DNA of 64,000 bases from Sanderia malayensis (lineage: Eukaryota; Cnidaria; Scyphozoa; Semaeostomeae; Pelagiidae): contig RQOL01000824.1 in the NCBI GenBank assembly GCA_013076295.1, positions 4,154,001-4,218,000 on the forward strand, given 5' to 3'. Shown here piece by piece: positions 24,585 through 34,900 of the stretch. The notes beneath the pieces are model-generated. The model searched no databases and was not told the DNA's origin. It saw nothing but the letters and a program-made list of their open reading frames with translations. The first letter of the stretch is position 1. Every line of letters starts with the position of its first letter. A program made the translations under genes and the position numbers.

Positions 24585-25864
24585 TTATAGATGACTTTGT
24601 TTCCTTTGCAATGTGCACGAGGTTTCATCTTTGCCCAAGTAAACCCTAAGCCCTGTACTAGATAAAGCTGCAGGAAAGCAGCACAATAATAGGTCTATCT
24701 TGACTTTGCAAACAACTGGATCAGAGTAAAGCATGTTTACGACATAGATAATGTTCTGAGTGGAGAGTGGAGATAGATAATTTTCTGCTTCGAATAGCGT
24801 ACACTGCAACAGCAAGTGTTCATAAACCAACCGTTTTTTCGTAGATAATTTGATACTTGAAACGATCCATGCCACGCTGCTGTGCCTAAAATTTGGATGA
24901 TCAAAAAGCACCATAATGGAATTAATTCTGTTTTCCTTGATGGATTCCCAGTTATAATTTCTTGCCACAACAATAACAATAATCTTACCTGATTTATCAG
25001 TTCTGGAAGAAAGTCAGTTCAAGAAAAAAGAATGGACTACATTCAGCAATGGGCTTTTACCAAATATGTGGGCTGAAAACATTCATGATCACAGCCAAAA
25101 AACCTGATAGAAACCAATGAAAATCTTCAAATTCGACAATATTATATCAGCAAAAGTTCTTGTATGATATTGGGCAGCTTGCATGCCAATATTGTCTGTC
25201 CATGATATAATTGCACAGACAAAAAGAAACAAGACAATGTAGCCAACAAATTGCAGTCCAGCACAGCATACCATGGCTTGGCTTAGGGCATTTAATGCAA
25301 TTCTGGAATTTTCTGCTATATCCCTTTTCAAAAACAGAACAGAGTACGCCAGTATAATTACTGAGGCATGTAGCATTGACACCACCGAGACAAGATCCTT
25401 TCACTCTGCATGGATGAGGATGTGGTAATCTACAATCAAATCTGCTTGTCTCTCTGCTATATAACTGTCGTCCTCGATATCGAGATTTTTCATGAATGCA
25501 ATAAATGAATTCTTGCACTTAGCATTGCCTTGCCAATCCCACCAATATCCCGGTTTTAATATTGGATAATCATGTTTACATTGTATGCCACGTTGATCAC
25601 ATTTCGTGCATTTACCAAACCGATCCAGATGTGTAAACTCATCCAGACACTTGCAACCAGCCCTGTAGCCAGCTGACTTATTCTTCGGTATTCCATCAGG
25701 ACATGTTTGACAATCTGTGGGGCTTTTGCCAGGTGCTCGGTTTGGTGGTACGTATTGTCCAGCAGGACATTTCTTACAGTCCATTGATGCAAAGTCACCT
25801 CGCTAAAATCGTCTTTGGCGATGTAGTTCCCTTGAGGACATGGTAAACATTCATATTTAAACAC
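24585..25864 (-). pseudogene. Broken cysteine-rich multi-pass membrane protein gene
   Basis: Homologous-looking segments are spread over several frames. At 25864-25740: CLPCPQGNY then CKKCPAGQYVPPN, repeats of the GCC2/GCC3 (ephrin-receptor-like) type. At 25400-25150: CLGGVNATCLSNYTGVLCSV. At 25330-25090: two membrane helices and LKIFIGFYQV. Together these look like a family of large surface proteins with TNFR/EGF-like repeats followed by several helices that I recall as expanded in cnidarians. At least two frame changes (near 25800 and 25400) and a third near 25300 are not explained by splice sites, so it is a pseudogene or a badly sequenced copy. The 24585-24980 ORF may be the decayed C-terminus. 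Confidence 0.6.
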
Positions 25865-26810
25865 AGTGCAAAGAAGACGACATGTGTAGCCTGTTCATGT
25901 TAGAGTATGGTCACTGTCGAAAATTGCGAAGTTTACAAAAGCATAACAGTTTACTGCACTTTAAAAATCCTCGGCGAGGGTGTTTTTGCTCATTGGTATC
26001 GATCATCGACCAAAATTCTCCACGTCCTTTAACTCACTCCCATGTAGTGTGACTGGATTCTTTCTCGCTATGTTGATCTTGAGGATCTATCTAAGTCTTG
26101 TAGATCTCACTCCTTTGTAGATCTTGAACCTAGCTTGTGATCAGGCGACTACCAGTTGCCTCGCTTTGTCCTGTTGTATCTCTTCGTAGGTGTCGAAAGC
26201 AAGGCAAGGTTATCTGCAAAGATAAAATCTTCCAGCTGGTCAACCAGTGTCCACTGAATACCGTTTCCTTTGCCGATATTGTCCAGTGGAAGGAAAAAGA
26301 GAAAAGGCGACAAAATACAGCCTTGCCTCCAGACGTTTCATATTGTTATCTTTTAAGACGTTCCATGTTGTGAATATCTTTTATAACGTTCCATATTGTG
26401 AACAACTTTCGAGATATTGTTGATGATTAATCATGTCAAGAACAGGATAGTTTAATAGGCGACGTTTTGGGAGATACTTTTTCTACCAAACCAATATCTT
26501 CACGGTATTTCTAGATGTTCCATATTGTGATCTTCTTAACGCGATTCCATCGGTGCTTCCAGTTTCTGGCCCACAGGCAATTCGTTTACTCCTTATTTCA
26601 CCCAGCCCAATTCAATGCATCCACCCGCGTAAGTCGCTCCACTTAGATTATCTCTCTAGAAACATCAGTATACAATATCAAAAACGGGATAAAGTTGAGC
26701 TCAAATCATGGAGACAAATGACAACTAATGATTATAAATACGCATGCGTGTTGATTTATGCCCATAATTAGAAAACCTATGCACATGTTTCCAGTTAGTA
26801 ATTTGACATG
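25865..26810. other. Gap without recognisable gene
   Basis: No coding evidence. GTTCCATATTGTGAA-like words occur three times (about 26355, 26385, 26518), perhaps remains of a tandem repeat. Confidence 0.35.
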
Positions 26811-27280
26811 TACCGTAAATACTCGAATAAGCCCCCACGTTCGAATAAGCGCCCCCCTCGATTAAGCCCCCACCTAAAAAATCATTTTTGCAAATAAGCC
26901 CCCCCCTCGAATAAGCCCCCATGGGGTCTTATTCGAGGGAAGCATAAGTGCAGAATAATATCTTATTTGAGAAAGCCCCCACAGGACAATAGCTATACAG
27001 TATCACTTCCTTTGCCTCGAGACAAAAAAGCAAAAAGAAACGCGATTTTCGTGAAAATAAACAAATTATAACTTTTGTTAGATCTTCAACACAGCACTTT
27101 GTGGAAGAAGTTTAGCTGATTGAGAAAACTGTGTCGTCTTTTTTCTGTCAACCTTTGAGGAAAATGCAAAACTTTGAATAAGCCCCCCCCCTCGAATAAG
27201 CCCTCCCCTCGAATAAGCCCCCACCCAAAAATTCATTTTTGCAAATAAGCCCCCGGGGGCTTATTCGAGGATTTACGGTA
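26811..27280. mobile_element. MITE of the 'AATAAGCCCCC' family, 470 bp, TA target site
   Basis: Starts TACCGTAAATACTCGAATAAG and ends with the inverted form CTTATTCGAGGATTTACGGTA. If the outer TA is the target duplication, the ends are CCGTAAATACTCG and CGAGGATTTACGG. Inside, CGAATAAGCCCCC is repeated many times. No coding capacity. Relatives in this window: 47851-48169 (complete) and decayed parts near 19680, 42335, 43600, 56200 and 61224. Confidence 0.8.
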
Positions 27281-27352
27281 TATATATATCGCTGGCGAGT
27301 CCCCAAGCAGATGTTGCTGGATATGAACAGTTAGGCACTGTTGGCCCTCGTC

Positions 27353-27465
27353 ACCCCGGCGTACCAACAGAGTTAGTAGTTGAGTACTATACGCGGATGG
27401 TTTTTCGGCGTTTCTGCCGAAAAACCATTCTCGACGGAAAGATGAAAAGTCCCGGTACGCCGGGG
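27353..27465. repeat. Nested inverted repeats (cruciform-like)
   Basis: The outer arms CCCCGGCGTACC (27353-27364) and GGTACGCCGGGG (27454-27465) are perfect. An inner hairpin, TGGTTTTTCGGC and GCCGAAAAACCA, is centred near 27412. Confidence 0.75.
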
Positions 27466-27473
27466 ATCTACTT

Positions 27474-27793
27474 AGATTTATATCAGAGTGGTATGGCCTA
27501 AAGTTTACAAAATTGCTTGTATGAGTCGAATTATTGACGAACCCCCTGGCTGGAAAATTCTCAAAAAATCTTTAAAATACGTGATATAGCACTGGGATAG
27601 CTATAAATTTGGTTTGAATCATTAAGATGTATCTTAAAATATTTTCGGAGCAGATTTATATCAGAGTGGTGTGGCCTAATGTTTACAAAATTGCTTGTAT
27701 GAGTCGAATTATTGACGAACCCCCTGGCTCGAAAATTCTCAAAAAATCTTTAAAATACGCGATATAGCATTGGGATGGCTATAAATTTGGTTT
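27474..27793 (+). repeat. Tandem duplication, two copies with 178 bp period
   Basis: 27474-27615 and 27652-27793 are about 95% identical (AGATTTATATCAGAGTGGT to ATAAATTTGGTTTG), separated by a 36 bp partner-less segment. Confidence 0.9.
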
Positions 27794-27860
27794 GGTATTT
27801 TAATATTTACAACTCGGAGACTTATAGATAACGAATTGGTGGGTAGTGTCGAATCTGAAT

Positions 27861-28440
27861 CTAATTCCGAATCTGAATGTGAATGTGGCTCCCAGGACAA
27901 TAAAGTAACAACTGCTCCTTGCAGGTACTACAGAGTAAAGCCGAACAGAATAAAGTAACATTATTTGGTAAATTATAACATATAGATAATAATACGACAC
28001 GTCTGACTGCTTGCTGCATTGAGTCGGGGTATGGAAGCAATGATTGCGATGATTTCGGTTTCATAGCTTTGTAGCTACATACAAGCGAACCCTTGTGTCA
28101 ACATACGACTCATCTTTTCTCCCAGAATACATGACGGTTTGGACGAACACCATCACATCCTTGATACTCTGCATACTCGACTCTTTGGACTCTCCCAATG
28201 AACTTAATAGATCTAGTGAATCTTGATGTTTCATTATTTTCTTTAGAATCTTGACCTTCCCAACACCATAAAAGAAGGAGGTGGTGTCACACCCCGCGAG
28301 ATTGCATGAATATGAGGTAAATGCTTTGAAACATTTTCACCCAAGAAGTCGTACACTTTTCCAACGACGACATATTTCTCGTGATCTATTTTCATAAACC
28401 ACTTTGACGATGACAATGGCATAAGCATGTTGGTAGCAAA
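27861..28440 (-). pseudogene. Upstream part of the probable mobile-element ORF
   Basis: Begins right inside the right inverted repeat. One frame gives MLMPLSSSKWFMKIDHEKY and on to IHAIS; a one-base shift gives GCDTTSFFYGVGKVKIL (near 28285) and runs on to near 28090, where a stop precedes a third frame containing MKPKSSQSLLPYPDSMQQAV. These pieces read as one decayed protein with at least two frameshifts. It should be followed by a segment like the HYQVYHWLRF found at 21308, 6.5 kb away. Family not identified. Confidence 0.45.
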
Positions 28441-28733
28441 AAATAAGTAAAATCAAAGCAAAACATCGTTTTAGGCCATGATGACGTCATTTCTAAAAAC
28501 AGCAACAACGGTAAATATTGATAAAATATATATCGGTCAATAGCCCACGTTGCGCTGAATCTACATATGCAAGTATTTTTGAAAATGGGTGTAAGGAAAC
28601 CGAGAAATCGCAGGTAGAATGGTGAAAATCGTTGTTTTATGACGTCATCAAATTAAGACACTTCCGGTCAAAATCGAAAGTGACCCATCTTGGACTTGAA
28701 GTCTACAGGGTCGATTTAGTAGGAATGGCAAAT
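28424..28733 (-). repeat. Right copy of the 300 bp inverted repeat
   Basis: Reverse-complement partner of 20311-20614, including both TGACGTCA palindromes. A weak third relative is at 39690-39765. Confidence 0.85.
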
Positions 28734-28957
28734 AATGCATCATTCAAGATGAAACTTGACGCATCTTACGGTGTTACGGCTTCAGATCTGGTAGAAAGTC
28801 AGACGCCTTCATACAAATTATATTGTATGAGTTATGAGTTATAATATCAGAGACGCCAATCAGAAAGTGAAGGATGCATGTTAATTAGCTTTTAGTTTTC
28901 CACGACGATTGTAGCTACAAGGGGACTTTGAATACCAAGATGAATAATTCAATGTTG

Positions 28958-31900
28958 TCATTGCAAAAGTTGTTTTGCGAATATATCTGCTAACTTAAAA
29001 ATACTTTTGTCATCTTCGTCGGCATACACAGGTCCGAGCTTGCTTGGAGAGCGTTTGTAGGAGAATTGAGAAGCACGGTGGTCGACAGACTTTGGCGTTT
29101 GTTGAGGATTTCTTCTTGCAAAATGCCGATGCAACGAATACAGGAAATTTGTCTACGGATAAAGTTCATGAGTATTAAAGTGCCACTATAGCTTTTTTTT
29201 TTATTTGCTAAAACTATAGATTCGAATTCGCTGATTCTGAATCTGCTTTTACTTTTTTGATCTCATGAGTACTTTTTGAGCTACAAGGTGTTTTCCCTCA
29301 CACTCTCTTGACACACTTCGAGGACTGGGATCTACCTACTATGACATCATAGTAGGGACCCCGTTTTTTTCCCCATACTGAAACAACAAGTTTGCTACTG
29401 ATTTTCTCCAAGAAAACGAATATTTTTGTTCGTTTTTTGTACTCAAATAGTTAAATATTGGGCGTCGGTTACCCAGAATGGAATTTTTAAACATTTTTGA
29501 TCGGTCAGTTGCTTTAAAATTGAAATGCAAAATTTCCATGTAGTGGCTGTCCAATCTGTGGACACGGCGCGGGCACATGCCGCGGCCTGATAATAAAGTA
29601 TTCGGGCTAACCTTAGAGTAAAAGTGAGTTTGCTTGTATGGAATTTACTTTAATTGAAAAGACGATAGTAAAAACTAAAGCAAAGTATCATATACCGCTA
29701 TAATTTCTTGGAAGACCGATACCGATAAATCAGAAGTTGTTCCCATGAAACGAGGAGTATGCGATTGTGAGTGCTGGCCAACTACAGGCATACATACAGG
29801 GCCTAAATTATTGCGTTGAATTTCATTTTGCGTTTTAAATACAACCCAGCTTATTGCCCAGTGTCGTTAAATCGCTTCGAAAGGTCTCTTTTTGCGTGGA
29901 ATTTTCTTTAAAACTTTTAATTGAAAAATTGTTGGGCTACACCAAAGAATATGTAGGGTCAAATCGATCAACAACAGGCCTTCGCGGAGTTTATTTCATC
30001 GCCAAAGTCACTACTACAGCCAGCACACACAGTCGCATCCTCTCCTAATGATGTTTGTATTTCTCAGGATTATATCAGGGTTGCCAGATGAAAATTTGAG
30101 CCCAGTCCCAATTTTAGAACCGAACAATCCCAAATCAATCCCAGATTATTCACGACCGTCTCCGCCGCAAAGACACAGTTTCTAATTGTTTATTGCTTCT
30201 CCGCAGCTGCTTTCTCAGCAGAGATGCAAAAAAAGTAAGCAGAATACCAAAACCAACATAATATATATCATCAAAAGTCGTATAAAGATTTATCATCAAG
30301 CCTCTTATAGTAAAAAAAATTATCATAGTATATAATTAGTTCAAGGAGTTCAATGCTGAAATGTCATATTCACGATTATCATTTTCTTCCTGGGAATACA
30401 GTGTAACAGAATTAAATTGATGAAGCATTTTGCTGGTAACTACGAAATCTTTGCAGCATTTTTCATCCAATAACAAAGACAAGAGGTTCTTACTCGTAGT
30501 ATTGCATCCAACATTTTTAAACTCAATCTATTGCGTAGCTTGGTTTTGATGCATGCAACATGAGAAAATATTCTCTCTACCACTGCATTGCTTACAGGGG
30601 TTGAAATCAAAGGCATGTCAACAACTGACCTAAAATTACGAATCAGGAAATCTCAGTGGAATGGAAATTTCCTGTCACGATTTCACATCCACAGGCATTA
30701 GGCAATCACAATTCGACTTAATTTCTCCTTAAGAAATCGTTTTCTTTCTTTTCTTGGTAATTTTGTAAACAATCCCAATTTAATCCCAGAATCTGCCTCT
30801 AATCCCAGACAAAATTTTCAATCCCACAGGCCTTCACACAATCCCAATATTTTGAAATTTGGAATTGAAGAATCCCAAATGGCAACCCTGGATTATATAA
30901 GAATCACTATGCCTTATAACCACTGTCCAATAAATAAATTTTAGCAACTATGACTTTCATTTATTGGTACTTGCGTTCTCTAAAAGCACAACACAAGCTT
31001 CGCAAACACATTGATGCTTTGATTGCTGTTCCCTCCTTCCGCAGCAAAACATTCACACACACACACCACACACAACACAATACACATATCACCCACCACA
31101 CTACAAGCTCAGCTTGTCTTGCTCATGCATCCACAGGCCGCGGCATGTGCCCGCGCCGTGCCCACAGATTGGACAGCCACTACATGGAAATTTGCATTTC
31201 AATTTCAAAGCAACTGACCAAACAAAATTGTTTAAAAATCCCATTCTGGGTAACCGACGCCCAATACCTAACTATTTGAGTAAAAAGAACGAACAAAAGT
31301 ATTCGTTTTCTGCAAAAATCAGTGTCAAACTTGTTGCTCAGACGGAAAAGAAACGGGTCCCTACTATGATGTCATAGTAGTAGATCCAGTCCTCGAAGTG
31401 TGTCAAGAAAAATGGTGAAAGTGACGAAATATCGACACTTTCACACGTTATAACTCGTGAACTACGCGTCAGATTTCAAAAATATTTTCAGATTTCAGAA
31501 ATCAGCGTTGCAAGTTTTCCTGATATAAAGAATAAAAAAAAAAGCTATAGTGGCACTTTAACATCGTCAAGTACTCTATTCTACAAAGACATTTCAATAT
31601 ATTCATACTATAATTGCCTTATATTATAAACATGCGAAAATCTATATTCTGGAACAAGGAAAATAATATGAAAAGTCATTAAGAAATGAGTATAGTTAAG
31701 CCCGTAATAAATGAGCTTACCAATTCGCTGCTGAGCTCACGTTTGAGATACTGCTTGGTGCGAGCGTCAATCCACGGATAACGCAAATAACACGAGGCTT
31801 GTGATAGTAATATGACAATGGTGTTCTCCATCACAAAAAATAACGATCTCCTGCAGTATAAAAATAAACATAATGATTCCATGCGCAATGTGTGGGAAAT

Positions 31901-34900
31901 TCCTTGTGCGCACGCGCGGCTAACTGACTCATCGAACTTCTTACTGTGATGGCCTTCCACATGATCTAATGATAACCCTATATTACTAATTATGTTTTGA
32001 TTGGATAAAATAGACATTTTAACGATCTGATTGGTTTGTAGTTTAAAGAATATTACTCATTTCCTATTAAGCACGTTGAAATAATTATGAAATTTATGTA
32101 TTGTTCAGTTGCGTTTTGGGATAGAATTGGAAGTGGACATGAGTGTACACTTTTGAAAAAGCTGAATTCTATTGATCTGTGTTTCTTCTTGCGAAATTTC
32201 TGTTCAAGCTAACAACTAGCAAATCGGAGTTAAGTTCTCCGACACATGGTCCACCGAGCCGGATAGTTTGAATTAGAGATGGATGAGTTCGAGAAACTGA
32301 AGAAGAAACGTTCCTTGTATAGAAGAAGTGCAACGAATTTGGTGAAACGAGTAAGAGAAGTCCTCAGAGACGAACCACGAGATGCGGTTTTATGAAAAAG
32401 TATTGTAGAGTTGAAAGAGATCCAAGGCACTTTAAAGGACTTTGACGAGAGGATTCTTGACTTTATTATCGAGTACGAAGATGAAGACGGCGAGAAAGAG
32501 ATGGATGATGCGATGGATTACAGAGATAAAATTATTGGGGCGATAGTATCGACCGAAAAGCAACTAGAAAAAATTGCAGAAAATGAATCCATAGCTTCAC
32601 CTAGAGGACGGCGTGATTCCTTAGAGAGTATCCAATCAGTGAGGTCAGACGATAGCCAAGGCACAACGATGAAAAGAAGAACGCCAGTAAAGCTCCCCGC
32701 GCTTGAATTGAGCAAATTTAGTGGAAAGATTCACGAATGGAGTGAGTTTTGGGACAGTTTTTGTAGCGCAGTGAATGATAATGAAAATTTGGCCGACGTC
32801 GACAAGCTGAAATACCTGAGGGGATTTTTAGAAGAGCCGGCCCGAAGCGTAATTGCAGGAATCCGACGACTGACTCATCCTACGAAACCGCAGTGAATCT
32901 CCTGAAGAGCCGTTACGCAAATCCAGCTGTTATTCAACGCGCCACATCAATCAGCTCTTGAACCTGGCCGGTTTTCAACGAGAAGAACACCGCAAGGCTG
33001 AGATCATTTCATGATCATATCGAGACTCATTTCCGCGGACTGGAGGCTCTCGGCGTTGACAAAATAACATACTCCAGCATCATTGTTCCGGTTTTAATTG
33101 AAAAACTTCCTGAGGGAATTCGGCTGGGAATGCTCAGAGATGTTGGGAAATCGCACCTCGACTGGAATTTAGAAGAAATGCTCGATCGTCGAAGGAGTTG
33201 GAGATCAGAGAATGTCACGTTCCATTGTTGAGAAACCCAATGGCCAAGGAAGACCGAAGATACGAGAAGATCAAGACAGGAGAGCAACCCAGGAAGAACA
33301 ACAATGGGGACGGCAAATGCTCTGTTTGCAGGCAAAAGAGAAGAAGAGATGTGCATATTGCAGCCAAGAGCATGTGCACGAGGACTGCTTATCGTAGCAA
33401 CGGTAGATCGTAAGAGCTTTTTAAGGAAAAAGTTTAAATGTTTTATATGCTTGGGAGGGGGGCATAAATCTTTCCAATGCCACTCTAACAAAAAATGTAA
33501 TGTTGCAAGGGAAGGCATCACACCTCTATGTACTAACCACGCTAACTCGCAGGTCAAGCCAGAGGTTAAGGAATCGCAGCCTAGGCCTAGCGCACCTCCG
33601 CTTAATGCAAATGCAGTTTCTGGGTAGGCAGCACTGCTCTGGTGGTAGAGTAGCTCTACAGACAGCTTTAGCAAAGGTAAATGAGAATACAGGAAGCACA
33701 GTGAGAGTATTGTTTGATACGGCAGTCATAAGTCCTTTATTACTGCTGAGGCTGTAGCCAAGTTAGGACTGAATTGTTTGAGAAAGAGACTTTAGGCATT
33801 AAAGCATTTGGACACAGAGAGGTAGATAGAAAAGAGAGAGATGTAGTTGAGTTCACACTTTCCTCCTTGAGAGGAGGAAAGGTTACTACAGTCACTTGTT
33901 TTGTTGTGGACGAGATTACTAACATTGTTAACGTCCACCCAGAGGATGCAAGAAGTTTTACAAGCATCTGAAGGATGTTTGGTTTGCAGATTGTTCAAGA
34001 TATGACAGACTGCTTGATATTCAAGTACTGGTTGGCTCAGATTTTCTATGGGAGTTTCAAGAGGGCACCTGTATACGAGGGGGCCAAATGAACCGGCAGC
34101 TGTGAAGACAACCCTTGGATGGGTTCTGTCAGGCCCATTAGCGGTGTTCAAATTATAATGAGGATGACATTTAATTCCAATATTGTTTCAGTTGAACACA
34201 ATGAAGAAAGGAATTTGGGCTAGAAGTGCATAAGCTGTGGGACTTGGATACTTTGGGAATACGACCTCAGAATGAGGTACATGAAAAGTTATTGATAACA
34301 TTTCCTTCACAGGTGGCAGATATTCGGTTGGCCTTCCATGGAAGGCAGGACACAACCTTTACCTTCTAATTATCTCAACAGCTTAGCTAGGTTAAAAAGC
34401 CAGATGAAAAGATTGGGAAAGAGACAGGGATTCTTGAGAAATACAATGGTATTATTATGGAACAGTTGCAGATGGGCATAATTGAAATGGTACCAGAACT
34501 AGACATGGCTGAGAAGGTTCACTACCTGCCTCACACTGCTGTCATAAGGGATGAAGCTGAGACCACAAAGGTGCGTATAGTTTATGATGCTTCCTGCAAG
34601 ACAGGAAATCTGGAGTCTCTCTGAATGATTGCCTTCATGTGGGTCCTCCCCTCACCCTCTGATTTTTGACATCTTACTCAGGTTTCAAGAAGGTAAGGTT
34701 GCTTTGGTAGGAGATATTGGAAGGCTTTTCTCAATATAGAAATCGACTCAGCAGATAGAGATTGTCTGAGATTTCTTTGTTTGACAACGTGATGGCTGAT
34801 AAGCCAAAAGTAGTCACATACCGTTTTAACCGAGTTGTATTTGGTGTCAATTCTTCCCCTTTCTTTTGAAACGCTGTATTGAAATATCACATAGAAACAT

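Noticed and set aside
29031..29178. Plus-strand open frame opposite the last NUP188 exon
   Set aside because: It looks protein-like, but the minus strand matches the NUP188 C-terminus with correct splice phase and stop, so this is its shadow.
31679..32017. Minus-strand ORF covering the second-last NUP188 exon and reading into the 5' LTR
   Set aside because: Only 31721-31850 is exon; the rest is intron and LTR sequence read by chance. The terminal exon with the conserved C-terminus is at 28958-29152.
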